A stretch of 64,000 bases of DNA. It comes from Cronobacter condimenti 1330. Its GTDB lineage: Bacteria; Pseudomonadota; Gammaproteobacteria; Enterobacterales; Enterobacteriaceae. A program made the position numbers and the translations under genes. The first letter of the stretch is position 1; the number at the start of each line of letters is the position of its first letter. Below are positions 7,947-16,314 of the stretch, one piece after another. A model generated the notes under the pieces. That model did not search any database, was not told the origin of the DNA, and saw nothing but the letters and a program-made list of their open reading frames with translations. The stretch is from assembly GCF_001277255.1 (NCBI RefSeq), contig NZ_CP012264.1, forward strand, positions 4,283,992-4,347,991, written 5' to 3'.

Positions 7947-7982
7947 GCAAACGTTTGCTTTTACCAAACAGTCCGATAAAAT
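7947..7982 (+). promoter_or_regulatory. Putative PurR operator overlapping the xanP promoter
   Basis: GCAAACGTTTGC (7947-7958) is a perfect palindrome matching the PurR box core. It overlaps a candidate -35 TTGCTT (7955-7960), which is spaced 16 bases from a -10 TAAAAT (7977-7982). PurR with bound hypoxanthine or guanine represses purine genes, so repression of a xanthine permease fits. The promoter call is by eye. Confidence 0.6.
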
Positions 7983-8012
7983 CTCCGCTTTTCCATCAGG
8001 GGAATGCCGTCG

Positions 8013-9413
8013 ATGTCCGTTAACGCCGTTGAGTCTGAAAATGCGCAACCGATTGCTCGCGCGCATAACAGTGAGTTGATTTATCGTCTCGAAGACCGGC
8101 CGCCGCTGCCGCAAACGCTGTTTGCCGCCTGCCAGCATCTGCTGGCGATGTTTGTTGCGGTGATCACGCCCGCGCTGCTCATCTGTCAGGCGCTCGGATT
8201 ACCGGCACAGGATACCCAGCACATTATCAGTATGTCGCTGTTCGCCTCTGGGGTGGCATCGATTATTCAAATCAAAGCGTGGGGGCCGGTCGGCTCAGGG
8301 CTTTTATCGATTCAGGGCACCAGCTTTAACTTCGTCGCGCCATTAATTATGGGCGGTACCGCGCTGAAAAACGGCGGCGCGGATGTGCCGACGATGATGG
8401 CGGCGCTGTTCGGCACATTGATGCTGGCAAGCTGCACCGAAATGGTAATTTCCCGCGTGCTGCACCTGGCGCGCCGCATTATCACGCCGCTGGTCTCAGG
8501 CGTCGTGGTGATGATTATCGGCTTGTCGCTGATTCAGGTGGGGTTAACGTCTATCGGCGGCGGCTATGCGGCGATGAGTGACCACACCTTCGGCGCACCG
8601 AAAAACCTGCTGCTCGCGGGCGCGGTGCTGGCGGTGATTATTCTCCTCAATCGCCAGCGCAACCCCTACCTGCGCGTCGCCTCGCTGGTTATCGCCATGG
8701 CGGTGGGTTATCTGCTCGCCTGGGCAATGGATATGCTGCCGCAGAGCGCCGCGCCTGCACAAAGCGCGCTGATTATGGTCCCAACGCCGCTGCATTACGG
8801 GCTTGGCATCGACTGGAACCTGCTGCTGCCGCTGATGCTGGTCTTCATGATCACCTCGCTGGAAACCATCGGCGATATCACCGCGACGTCTGACGTCTCC
8901 GAACAGCCGGTTTCCGGTCCGCTGTATATGAAGCGCCTTAAGGGCGGCGTTCTGGCAAACGGCCTGAACTCGTTTGTCTCCGCCGTATTCAACACCTTCC
9001 CGAACTCCTGCTTCGGGCAAAATAACGGCGTTATCCAGCTCACCGGCGTCGCCAGCCGCTATGTAGGTTTCGTTGTGGCGCTGATGCTGATTGTGCTCGG
9101 CCTCTTCCCGGCAGTCAGCGGCTTCGTTCAGCACATTCCTGAGCCGGTACTGGGCGGCGCGACCATTGTGATGTTTGGCACTATCGCGGCCTCCGGCGTG
9201 CGTATCGTCTCCCGCGAGCCGTTAAACCGCCGCGCCATCATGATTATCGCGCTGTCGCTGGCAGCCGGGCTGGGCGTCTCGCAGCAGCCACTCATCCTGC
9301 AGTTCGCACCGGACTGGGTGAAAAACCTGCTCTCTTCTGGCATCGCCGCCGGGGGGATTACCGCCATTGTGCTGAATCTGATTTTCCCGCCGGAAAAACA
9401 GGCTCAAGACTGA
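8013..9413 (+). CDS. xanP: Xanthine:proton symporter XanP
   Basis: 466 residues, near-identical to E. coli XanP (formerly YicE), an inner-membrane NAT/NCS2 family permease that imports xanthine with protons. The family signature is visible in SSLETIGDITATSDVS-like form (TSLETIGDITATSDVS), followed by QNNGVIQLTGVASR in the core of the transporter, among about 14 hydrophobic segments. An ATG nine bases upstream (8004) is directly abutted by AGGGGA, which leaves no spacer; the ATG at 8013 has the right spacing and matches the E. coli MSV start. A PurR-like box lies upstream. yicH follows in the same direction, as in E. coli, but gltS, its usual left neighbour, is replaced by the fimbrial locus. 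Confidence 0.95.
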   Translation: MSVNAVESENAQPIARAHNSELIYRLEDRPPLPQTLFAACQHLLAMFVAVITPALLICQALGLPAQDTQHIISMSLFASGVASIIQIKAWGPVGSGLLSIQGTSFNFVAPLIMGGTALKNGGADVPTMMAALFGTLMLASCTEMVISRVLHLARRIITPLVSGVVVMIIGLSLIQVGLTSIGGGYAAMSDHTFGAPKNLLLAGAVLAVIILLNRQRNPYLRVASLVIAMAVGYLLAWAMDMLPQSAAPAQSALIMVPTPLHYGLGIDWNLLLPLMLVFMITSLETIGDITATSDVSEQPVSGPLYMKRLKGGVLANGLNSFVSAVFNTFPNSCFGQNNGVIQLTGVASRYVGFVVALMLIVLGLFPAVSGFVQHIPEPVLGGATIVMFGTIAASGVRIVSREPLNRRAIMIIALSLAAGLGVSQQPLILQFAPDWVKNLLSSGIAAGGITAIVLNLIFPPEKQAQD

Positions 9414-9424
9414 TCGCACCTGTC

Positions 9425-9447
9425 GATGGCGGCGTCATGCCGCCATC
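9425..9447 (+). terminator. Hairpin after xanP
   Basis: GATGGCGGC-GTCAT-GCCGCCATC is a perfect nine-base stem 11 bases after the xanP stop. No T run follows, so termination may be partial. Confidence 0.5.
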
Positions 9448-9536
9448 GCTGACACCTCCGTTGACAATCCCCGCCTTGAGCAATTCGCCTGAATAGTGCA
9501 TAAATCCCTCATCGGAAGCACACAGGATGGAAGACA

Positions 9537-11219
9537 ATGAAATTTCTCGGAAAGCTCATCATTGCGCTGATCGTTGCCGTTCTGCTGATCCTTACCGCCC
9601 TGTATATCCTGCTGCAAACGCGCTGGGGCGCAGGCTGGATAACCGGCTGGGTGAACCAGCACAGCGGCTATCACATTATCTTTGATGAAATGGACCACAG
9701 CTTTTCCGCGCCTTCGCATCTGGTGCTGAAAAACGTCACGTTCGGGCGTCGCGGCCAGCCCGCCACGCTGGTAGCGCAAAAAGTTGATATTGGGCTGAGC
9801 AGCCGCCAGCTTACCGACCCGATGCACGTCGACACCATTTTGCTCTACAAAGGCACCCTTAATTTATCGCCCTCCACCGCGCCGCTGCCGTTTCGCGCTG
9901 ACAGGCTTCAACTGAGCGACATGGCATTTAACAGCCCGAAAACAGGCTGGGATTTAAGCGCGCAGCGCGTGAACGGCGGTATTAGCCCATGGTGGCCGCA
10001 GGCCGGCAAAATCTTAGGCAGCAAGGCGGATATTGCGCTGAGCGCCGGCTCCCTGACCTTAAACGGTATGCCCGCCAGCAATGTGCTGGTGCAGGGCGAC
10101 ATTAATAACGATGCGGTGACCATCACCAATCTCGGTGCCGATATCGCCCGCGGCGCGCTCACTGGCAACGCCCGGCGGCTCGCAAACGGTGGCTGGATAG
10201 TTGATAACCTGCGCTTAAGTGAAATCCGCCTGCAAACCGATAAATCGGTGAGCGATCTGCTCAAGCCGCTCGCGACGCTGCCATCGCTGGCGCTTGGGCG
10301 CGTGGAGGTGACCGACGCGCGCCTGGAAGGGCCGGGCTGGGCGGCAACCGATCTGGATATCAGCCTGCGTAACCTGACGCTCGCTAACGGCAGCTGGCAG
10401 AGCGATGACGGGCGATTATCCATGAACGCCAGCGAGGTGGTTTATGGCTCGCTGCATTTCCTCGACCCTATCGTAAATGCCGATCTGTCAGCGCAGGGCG
10501 TGGCGCTACGCCAGTTCAGCTCACGCTGGGAAGGCGGTATGGTACGCACATCCGGCACCTGGCAACGGGCCGGTAGTGCGCTGACGCTGGACGAACTGGC
10601 GCTGGCGGGGCTGGAATACACCCTGCCCGCCGACTGGAAACAGCGCTGGCAGGAAAAACTGCCCGCCTGGCTGCAAAGCGTGACGGTGAAAAAGTTTTCC
10701 GCCAGCCGCAATCTGATTATCGATATCGATCCACAGTGGCCGTTCCAGCTTACCGCGCTCGATGCGTGGGGGAATAACCTTGCGCTGGCGCGCAACGGCG
10801 AATGGGGGATCTGGGACGGCAACGCCACGCTGAATGCCGCCGCGGCGACATTTAACCGCGTCGACGTACGCCGCCCGTCGCTGACGCTGAACGCGAATCC
10901 ATCCACTATCGCGGTGAGCGAACTGAGCGCGTTTGCAGGACAGGGTATGTTGCAGGCCACCGCGACCATTTCACAGTTGCCGCAGCGGATGACCACGCTG
11001 AGCCTGAATGGCCGGGCCGTCCCGGTCAACGTGTTGCATCAGTGGGGATGGCCAAAAGTGTCGATGGAAGGTGACGGAAATATTCAACTCACCGCGAGCG
11101 GTAGCCTGGCGGCGGATGCGCCGCTGCGCCCGAGCGTAAACGGACAGTTTCAGGTGACCGGTGCAAACGGCCAGCAGGTGCAGCAAACCATGCAAAACGG
11201 CGTTGTACCGGGCGCGTAA
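9537..11219 (+). CDS. yicH: AsmA-family protein YicH
   Basis: 560 residues with a single N-terminal membrane anchor (residues ~5-25) and a long periplasmic beta-rich body, as in the AsmA family. Related proteins such as TamB, YhdP and AsmA form bridge-like tubes thought to move phospholipids between the inner and outer membranes. The precise role of YicH is not established. Length agrees with E. coli YicH (about 570). It sits next to xanP as in E. coli, with GGATGGAAG just ahead of the ATG. In E. coli the next gene is yicI; here it converges with fabY, which marks a break in gene order. Confidence 0.9.
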   Translation: MKFLGKLIIALIVAVLLILTALYILLQTRWGAGWITGWVNQHSGYHIIFDEMDHSFSAPSHLVLKNVTFGRRGQPATLVAQKVDIGLSSRQLTDPMHVDTILLYKGTLNLSPSTAPLPFRADRLQLSDMAFNSPKTGWDLSAQRVNGGISPWWPQAGKILGSKADIALSAGSLTLNGMPASNVLVQGDINNDAVTITNLGADIARGALTGNARRLANGGWIVDNLRLSEIRLQTDKSVSDLLKPLATLPSLALGRVEVTDARLEGPGWAATDLDISLRNLTLANGSWQSDDGRLSMNASEVVYGSLHFLDPIVNADLSAQGVALRQFSSRWEGGMVRTSGTWQRAGSALTLDELALAGLEYTLPADWKQRWQEKLPAWLQSVTVKKFSASRNLIIDIDPQWPFQLTALDAWGNNLALARNGEWGIWDGNATLNAAAATFNRVDVRRPSLTLNANPSTIAVSELSAFAGQGMLQATATISQLPQRMTTLSLNGRAVPVNVLHQWGWPKVSMEGDGNIQLTASGSLAADAPLRPSVNGQFQVTGANGQQVQQTMQNGVVPGA

Positions 11220-11264
11220 CGCTCAGTGATAAGCGCCGCGCCCCCGCCACTCCCCTCCCCCCAG

Positions 11265-11285
11265 CCCTCTCTCAAAGGGAGAGGG
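11265..11285. repeat. Palindromic CCCTCTC/GAGAGGG intergenic element
   Basis: CCCTCTCTC-AAA-GGGAGAGGG forms a near-perfect stem (one G-T pair) between the convergent genes yicH and fabY. Elements of this CCCTCTCCC-type are common in enterobacterial intergenic DNA, so it may be a dispersed palindromic repeat or simply a shared terminator. The rest of the 165-base gap shows no gene. Confidence 0.45.
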
Positions 11286-11384
11286 AGTAAGACATGTGGC
11301 GGGGTCCCACGCGGCGTTTCAGGGCAACAAGTAAGCGCGCCCCTTCAAACCACGCACGTGTGCTGGCACAACCCCGCGCTCACC

Positions 11385-12374
11385 CTATTCTTCTTCATTA
11401 CCGCCCGCTTCCAGCGGTCCGAATGGCGTTGCGGGCAGCACAATATAAATCCCTTCAAATATCGCGCCAGGCGTCTCGTCACCCGATAATTCCACCTGAA
11501 GCTGCACACGCGCTTTACGGCCCCGCGCCAGGCGGTCCAGATCGCCACTCAACGAGCCTAAATCGGCGACGGCGCCTGGTTTGCCGGTAATCGGTCGGCT
11601 GTAGCGGATATGCGCATCGGCCAGAATAATCGTGCCACCGAGGTGACGCTCACGCAGCATCAGCCAGATAAGCCCCCAGCCCGTCAGCGTTGCCAGTGAA
11701 AACAGGCTGCCGGCGAACAGCGTATGGTGTGGGTTCTGGTTGCCGGTCTCCGGCATCGTGGTGATAAATTTCTGCCCGGTATATTGCAGAATGCGCACGC
11801 CCATCTTTTCGCTGAGCGGAATATGCTGATACCACGCCTGCTGGAGCTGCGCACACCAGTCGGCACGGTGCAGAATGTCATCCAGCGAGGCTATCGGTTT
11901 AATCATCAAAAAGTGGCGCAGCGGCGTGGTTTGCGGTGTGGTTATTTCGCCTTCGTTCACAAAACCGAGTTTAGCGAAAAATTCCACCGCGTCTTCACGC
12001 GCACTACAGACCACGCGCTTGACGCCTTCCTGGCGCGCGACCGACTCCAGCGTCATCGCCACCAGCGTGCCGAGGCCTTTCTCCTGCACCGCCGGGTCGA
12101 CCGCCATAAAGCGGATCGAGCCTTCGTTATCGGCATTGATATACAGCCGCCCGATTGCAACCGGGTTGCCCTCTTCATCCACCACCATTTGATGGTGGGC
12201 CATCGCATCATAAGCGTCCCGCTCGGAGCCTTTCGGCTGATGCAGCGGTTTACGCAGCATCTCCCAGCGAAACTGGTAGTAGCGCTCAAGTTCTTCTTCT
12301 GTTTCGGGTACACGAAGGTGATACATAGCGGTACTCTCTCTAGTTGTCCGCGGCCATGAGGGCATCTGATTCAT
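11385..12374 (-). CDS. fabY: FabY: GNAT plus thioesterase-like fatty-acid initiation protein (YiiD)
   Basis: 329 residues, the same length and two-domain layout as E. coli YiiD/FabY. The N-terminal half is a GNAT acetyltransferase domain, with the acetyl-CoA loop near VQEKGLGTLV. The C-terminal half is a hot-dog thioesterase-like domain from ~185 (GQKFITTMPETGNQNPHH). FabY supports fatty-acid synthesis initiation when FabH is missing in E. coli, probably by supplying acetyl or malonyl-ACP derived starters. The start overlaps the dtd stop by four bases (ATGA), and the cluster yihX-yihY-dtd-fabY is tightly packed, so it is likely one transcript. Confidence 0.93.
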   Translation of the reverse strand: MNQMPSWPRTTRESTAMYHLRVPETEEELERYYQFRWEMLRKPLHQPKGSERDAYDAMAHHQMVVDEEGNPVAIGRLYINADNEGSIRFMAVDPAVQEKGLGTLVAMTLESVARQEGVKRVVCSAREDAVEFFAKLGFVNEGEITTPQTTPLRHFLMIKPIASLDDILHRADWCAQLQQAWYQHIPLSEKMGVRILQYTGQKFITTMPETGNQNPHHTLFAGSLFSLATLTGWGLIWLMLRERHLGGTIILADAHIRYSRPITGKPGAVADLGSLSGDLDRLARGRKARVQLQVELSGDETPGAIFEGIYIVLPATPFGPLEAGGNEEE

Positions 12375-12808
12375 ATCTGCAACCAGAAAGTCACGGGGCC
12401 GTCATTGGTCAGCGAGACCTGCATATCGGCGGCGAAACGTCCCGTTTCGGTGGTTATGCCCGTTTCACGGCAACGGCTGACGAAATAGTCGTAAAGGGCT
12501 TCGGCCTGCGACGGCGGCGCGCCGCGCGAAAAGCTCGGGCGCAGGCCTTTTTCAGTATCCGCAGGCAGCGTAAATTGCGATACCACAAGCACGCTGCCGC
12601 CTGCCTGCTGGACATTCAGGTTCATTTTTCCCTGCTCGTCGCTGAAGATGCGATAACCCAACACGCGTTCACACAGTCGGTTCGCTTTCTGCTCGTCGTC
12701 GTCTTTTTCAACACCTAACAGCACTAAAAGTCCCGGTCCGATTTCACCCGTGACTTCTTCGCCCACGCGCACGCTGGCGTGGGTCACGCGTTGAATTAAT
12801 GCAATCAT
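12371..12808 (-). CDS. dtd: D-aminoacyl-tRNA deacylase Dtd
   Basis: 145 residues, identical in length to the E. coli enzyme. It removes D-amino acids (and glycine mischarged on tRNA-Ala) from tRNA in the cytosol. Both signature motifs are present: SQFTL near residue 78 and the C-terminal DGPVT near residue 137, which line the active site at the dimer interface. Start and stop each overlap a neighbour by four bases (yihY upstream, fabY downstream), indicating translational coupling. Confidence 0.96.
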   Translation of the reverse strand: MIALIQRVTHASVRVGEEVTGEIGPGLLVLLGVEKDDDEQKANRLCERVLGYRIFSDEQGKMNLNVQQAGGSVLVVSQFTLPADTEKGLRPSFSRGAPPSQAEALYDYFVSRCRETGITTETGRFAADMQVSLTNDGPVTFWLQI

Positions 12809-13674
12809 ACTGGTTCAGCTTCTTCTCTGGCGGCTTGTCGTAATTGGCGGTAATCCCCGAGAGTGACAGTAATTTCCGCCCCAAGCAAGACTATGCACCA
12901 GGTCCAGTAGACCCAGACAAACAAGATGGGGATCACCGCCAGTACGCCGTAAATAAGCTGATAAGAAGGGAACATGGTGATGTAAAGCGCAAAGCCTTTT
13001 TTGCCAAGCTCAAACAAGAGCGCGGCGACCAGCGAGCCAATAAGCGCGTCGCGGCCCGACACGCGCGTTGTCGGCACCACGCTGTAAAGCAGCCAGAAGG
13101 AGAGCCACGACAACAACAGCGGAAAAATACGCAGCACCTCGTCAATCATCGTCGTAAAGCCGCTCGCCCAGCGCAGCGACAGTAAATATGAACTAATCAC
13201 CAGACTGGCACCCGCCAGTAACGGGCCGAGGGTCAGGATCATCCAGTAGACCGCGAAAGAATACACTTTCGGGCGCTTACGGGTGCTGCGCCAGATGGCA
13301 TTGAGCGCGCTGTCGATGGCGTACATCAACAGCAATGAGGTAACAATCAGCCCCAGCGCCCCTACTGCCGTCATCTTGCTGGAGTTAGCCACGAACTGTT
13401 CGATATAGCGCTGAATAATATCGCCCGTGGCAGGCATAAAGTTGGCGAAGACGAAATGGCGCAGCTGAAGGCTGACATCGGAAAACATCGGGAATGCCGC
13501 GAACAGTGCGAAAATAACGGCCACAAAGGGCACAAGAGAAAGCAGCGACACATACGCCAGATTACCGGCGAGCGTCGTCATATTGTCTTCATCGATTCTG
13601 GCCCATAGCAGCTTGAGCCAGGCGATGAGCGGCCCGGTTCGGCGGGCCGCTTTTTGATGAACGGATCTTAACAT
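12805..13674 (-). CDS. yihY: YihY/BrkB-family inner-membrane protein
   Basis: 289 residues with about six membrane-spanning segments, matching E. coli YihY (290). The family (virulence factor BrkB) was once wrongly named RNase BN; no biochemical role is established. The charged N-terminus and C-terminus (REEAEPV) fit cytoplasmic ends. It overlaps the yihX stop by seven bases and the dtd start by four. Confidence 0.92.
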   Translation of the reverse strand: MLRSVHQKAARRTGPLIAWLKLLWARIDEDNMTTLAGNLAYVSLLSLVPFVAVIFALFAAFPMFSDVSLQLRHFVFANFMPATGDIIQRYIEQFVANSSKMTAVGALGLIVTSLLLMYAIDSALNAIWRSTRKRPKVYSFAVYWMILTLGPLLAGASLVISSYLLSLRWASGFTTMIDEVLRIFPLLLSWLSFWLLYSVVPTTRVSGRDALIGSLVAALLFELGKKGFALYITMFPSYQLIYGVLAVIPILFVWVYWTWCIVLLGAEITVTLGDYRQLRQAAREEAEPV

Positions 13675-14267
13675 GCAGGGTTCGAGAAATAGTTAGGCAC
13701 GGTTTTGCGATCGGTGACCAGCACGCTGGTAATGCCCGCTTTGCGCGCGCCATCGATATTCGCTTCATTATCGTCGAAGAAGACGGCGTCGCGGGCGCTG
13801 AAGCCTTCCTGTTCCAGTACTTTTTGGTAGATTTCCGGCTCCGGCTTGCGCATGCCCATCTCCTGCGAAAGATAGATAGCATCGGCGGCGGCCCCTACTT
13901 CCGGATACTGTTCCGGCCAGTACGTCGTATGGAGGCGGTTGGTATTGGAGAGCACCACCACACGATGCCCCTGCTCGCGCAACTGCTGCATGATGGTGAT
14001 AACTTCCGGGCGCAGCCCGACAAAAACGGCCTGCCAGCCCGCTGCGAATTGCTCGTAGCTCAGCGGCAGGGCCATCTCTTCACATAACGCCTTCGCGAAA
14101 TCCTCATCGCTTAGCTCGCCGCGCTCGTGCTGATGAAACGGCTCGCCCATGGAGAAATTCTGCCGCAGATTCGCCAGTGGCACGCGGCTGAAATCACTCC
14201 AGACGCCCAGCACGCGGTTAAAGTCGATATCTACAATGACATTACCTAAATCAAAGATATAGAGCAT
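13668..14267 (-). CDS. yihX: HAD-family alpha-D-glucose-1-phosphate phosphatase YihX
   Basis: 199 residues, the same length as E. coli YihX (HAD4), a soluble phosphatase that releases glucose from alpha-glucose 1-phosphate. HAD motifs are visible: nucleophile region FDLGNVIVD (D6), the serine motif VVLSNTN near 107, the lysine region MRKPEPEIY near 143 and FFDDNEANI near 167. It is the first gene of the minus-strand yihX-yihY-dtd-fabY cluster. The 108-base gap upstream carries AGGAGAG as ribosome site and separates it from csqR. Confidence 0.94.
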   Translation of the reverse strand: MLYIFDLGNVIVDIDFNRVLGVWSDFSRVPLANLRQNFSMGEPFHQHERGELSDEDFAKALCEEMALPLSYEQFAAGWQAVFVGLRPEVITIMQQLREQGHRVVVLSNTNRLHTTYWPEQYPEVGAAADAIYLSQEMGMRKPEPEIYQKVLEQEGFSARDAVFFDDNEANIDGARKAGITSVLVTDRKTVPNYFSNPAC

Positions 14268-14375
14268 GACTCACTCTCCTTTCGGGCCATGGAAAGTTAA
14301 CTGTAGCGAGAAAGGGGAACTTTGACTATGCGCCAGCGTGCGGGTTTTGCATTCCCCGCGCGCGGGCACTGAAAA

Positions 14376-15182
14376 TTAACGGTCGTTTTCGTCGTCGCCG
14401 TTCGGCAATTCCGCCTGCACCAGCTCAACCTGGTGGGCTTTTAAAAGGGTGTTCAGCGACGCCCCTGGCTGTTTGTCGGTAAACAGCGCGGTGGCCTGCG
14501 AAAGGTTGCCAATACTGACTGCTGCCGAAGCGTGGTATTTCGTATGATCGGCCGCCAGTAAGATATGCCGCGAGTGGGCCATCATGGCTTTCACCACGTT
14601 CGCCTCGTTCACGTCAAACTCCAGCAACTCGCCATCGCTCTCGATAGCACCGACACTGGTTATCAGATAATCCGCACGAAACCCTTCTACAAACGCCGTC
14701 GCCCCCGGGCCGATAATGCCGCCATTGTGCGCCCGTAACGTGCCGCCGGGCACCATAACTTCAAAACGGCTGTTTTTGTAGAGAATATGCGCCACGCGCA
14801 GGCTGTTGGTGATGATCCGCAAATGTTGGTGATGGAGCAGCGCGCGGGCGATTTGCTCCACCGTTGTACCGATAGTAATAAACAGCGTCGAGCCGTCCGG
14901 CACGTAATCGGCAATGGCCTGCGCGATGGCGAGTTTCTCTTCTGTCATAGAGATTTCACGCTGTTCAAAGGCGGTATTCACCACGCTCGACGCGCGCCCG
15001 GCACCGCCGTGATGTCGGGTAATCAATCCCTGTTCGCTTAGCTTGCGAATATCGCGCCGCACCGTCTGGGTGGAAACCTCCAGCAGTTGCGACAGTTCAT
15101 CGATATTCATATACCCCCGCTCAGCGATAAGCCCAATCAGCTGATCGTGACGCGGATTGCCCGTCATTCCGGTAAGGCTCAT
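14376..15182 (-). CDS. csqR: DeoR-family repressor of sulfoquinovose genes CsqR (YihW)
   Basis: 268 residues. The N-terminal DeoR helix-turn-helix is visible (GYMNIDELSQLLEVSTQ, then TVRRDIRKL). The C-terminal sugar-binding domain carries ITIGTTVE and DHTKYH motifs. In E. coli CsqR represses the yih cluster and is released by sulfoquinovose derivatives. The ATG at 15182 is chosen because AAGGGGA lies six bases ahead and it matches E. coli MSLT; an earlier ATG (15203) lacks a ribosome site. It lies 36 bases after yihV on the same strand, so the two probably share a transcript, as befits autogenous control. Confidence 0.94.
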   Translation of the reverse strand: MSLTGMTGNPRHDQLIGLIAERGYMNIDELSQLLEVSTQTVRRDIRKLSEQGLITRHHGGAGRASSVVNTAFEQREISMTEEKLAIAQAIADYVPDGSTLFITIGTTVEQIARALLHHQHLRIITNSLRVAHILYKNSRFEVMVPGGTLRAHNGGIIGPGATAFVEGFRADYLITSVGAIESDGELLEFDVNEANVVKAMMAHSRHILLAADHTKYHASAAVSIGNLSQATALFTDKQPGASLNTLLKAHQVELVQAELPNGDDENDR

Positions 15183-15218
15183 GAACGATCCCCTTAAAAT
15201 CATTACTCGCCGGGCATT

Positions 15219-16115
15219 TTATACAAAAAGTGACAGAAAAGAGCGGGTTTGATCACAGTCAGGGATGCCGGCACGTCCGCCGGGACGAGTACATTTCAGC
15301 GCGGCAACAGCGCTGGCGAAGCGTACTGCCTCTTGCGGCGTCTGGCCCTGCGCCAGCATAACCGCCAGCGCGCCGTGAAAAACATCGCCCGCGCCGGTGG
15401 TATCAACGGCTTCCACGGTGAAGCCCGGCTGGTGGCACAGCGTCTCGCCTTCAAGCCACAGACAGCCCGCTTTACCTACCGTCACATAGACATGACCATT
15501 TGTGAGCATTTTTGCGCATTTCAGCCCTTCTTCCGGGCCTTTGCCGGGCGCGATACGGGTAAGGCCTGGCGCAGAAAACGCCGCATGATCGCTTAACGCC
15601 ACCAGCGATCGGATATCCTGCGGGGTCACATCAGCATCCAGTAGCGTCATCACGCCCGCCTGGCGCGCCAGAGTTAAGGCGCGCGTCGCGCCATCGTGCC
15701 AGCGAACATCTGCCAGTACAGCGTCGTAGCGGCTAAAATCAATCGTCTCCAGCCAGTCGGCGTTATCCGGGAGATCCGGGCTTGGATAGTTCACAATCAC
15801 CCGCTCGCCTGCGGCATCCACCAGAATCGCCGACTGCGAAGAGCGCCCGCCCGCCACCTGTCGAGACAGGGCAGTGTTCACGCCCAGCATGTTCAGTTCC
15901 GCCAGCAGTTGTCTGCCCGTAGCGTCATCGCCTGTGCGCCCGATGAAATCCACCTGCGCCCCAAGCCGCGCGGCAGCGACCGCCGCCGTGGCCGCCGGGC
16001 CGCCACCTACCTCCCGGTACTGCTGCGCCACATATTTCCCACCCTCGTGCGGCAGGGCTTCCAGCGAATAAATACGATCCTGTACGGCGATACCCACACA
16101 CGCGATGCGAACCAT
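15219..16115 (-). CDS. yihV: 6-deoxy-6-sulfofructose kinase YihV
   Basis: 298 residues, the same length as E. coli YihV, a PfkB/ribokinase-family sugar kinase that phosphorylates 6-deoxy-6-sulfofructose to the 1-phosphate in the sulfo-EMP pathway. The GGGPAATAAVAAARLG motif lies near residue 38, and the catalytic DTTGAGDVFHGALA near 235 holds the anion hole and the catalytic aspartate. The ATG at 16115 follows GAGGAAG; the frame stays open further upstream but without a ribosome site. It diverges from yihU, so the 199-base gap between them should hold both promoters and the CsqR sites. Confidence 0.95.
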   Translation of the reverse strand: MVRIACVGIAVQDRIYSLEALPHEGGKYVAQQYREVGGGPAATAAVAAARLGAQVDFIGRTGDDATGRQLLAELNMLGVNTALSRQVAGGRSSQSAILVDAAGERVIVNYPSPDLPDNADWLETIDFSRYDAVLADVRWHDGATRALTLARQAGVMTLLDADVTPQDIRSLVALSDHAAFSAPGLTRIAPGKGPEEGLKCAKMLTNGHVYVTVGKAGCLWLEGETLCHQPGFTVEAVDTTGAGDVFHGALAVMLAQGQTPQEAVRFASAVAALKCTRPGGRAGIPDCDQTRSFLSLFV

Positions 16116-16314
16116 AGCTTCCTCTCTGTTTGCGCTAAAAACGGGCCAACGCCCGTCATTCACCATAACGGCATTTTAATTTTCCCGGATCGTAAAAAAG
16201 TGATAGCTGTCAATTTTTTGACTTTAAATTACAAATACGCTCATAAACAGACAGAAACAATCCATCATATATGACCAAACTGACACCACGATTTTACTCT
16301 CACAGGAGCATGTT
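16116..16314. promoter_or_regulatory. Divergent yihV / yihU control region
   Basis: This AT-rich gap of 199 bases separates the two divergent sulfoquinovose transcripts. By analogy with E. coli it should carry the CsqR operators. I can see TTGACTTTAAATTACAAATACGCTC-like promoter elements but no certain operator. Confidence 0.55.

Noticed and set aside
9461..9504. Promoter for yicH (TTGACA at 9461; TTGAGC/CATAAA at 9476-9504)
   Set aside because: The first has no matching -10 and the second is poor, so neither is strong enough to list.
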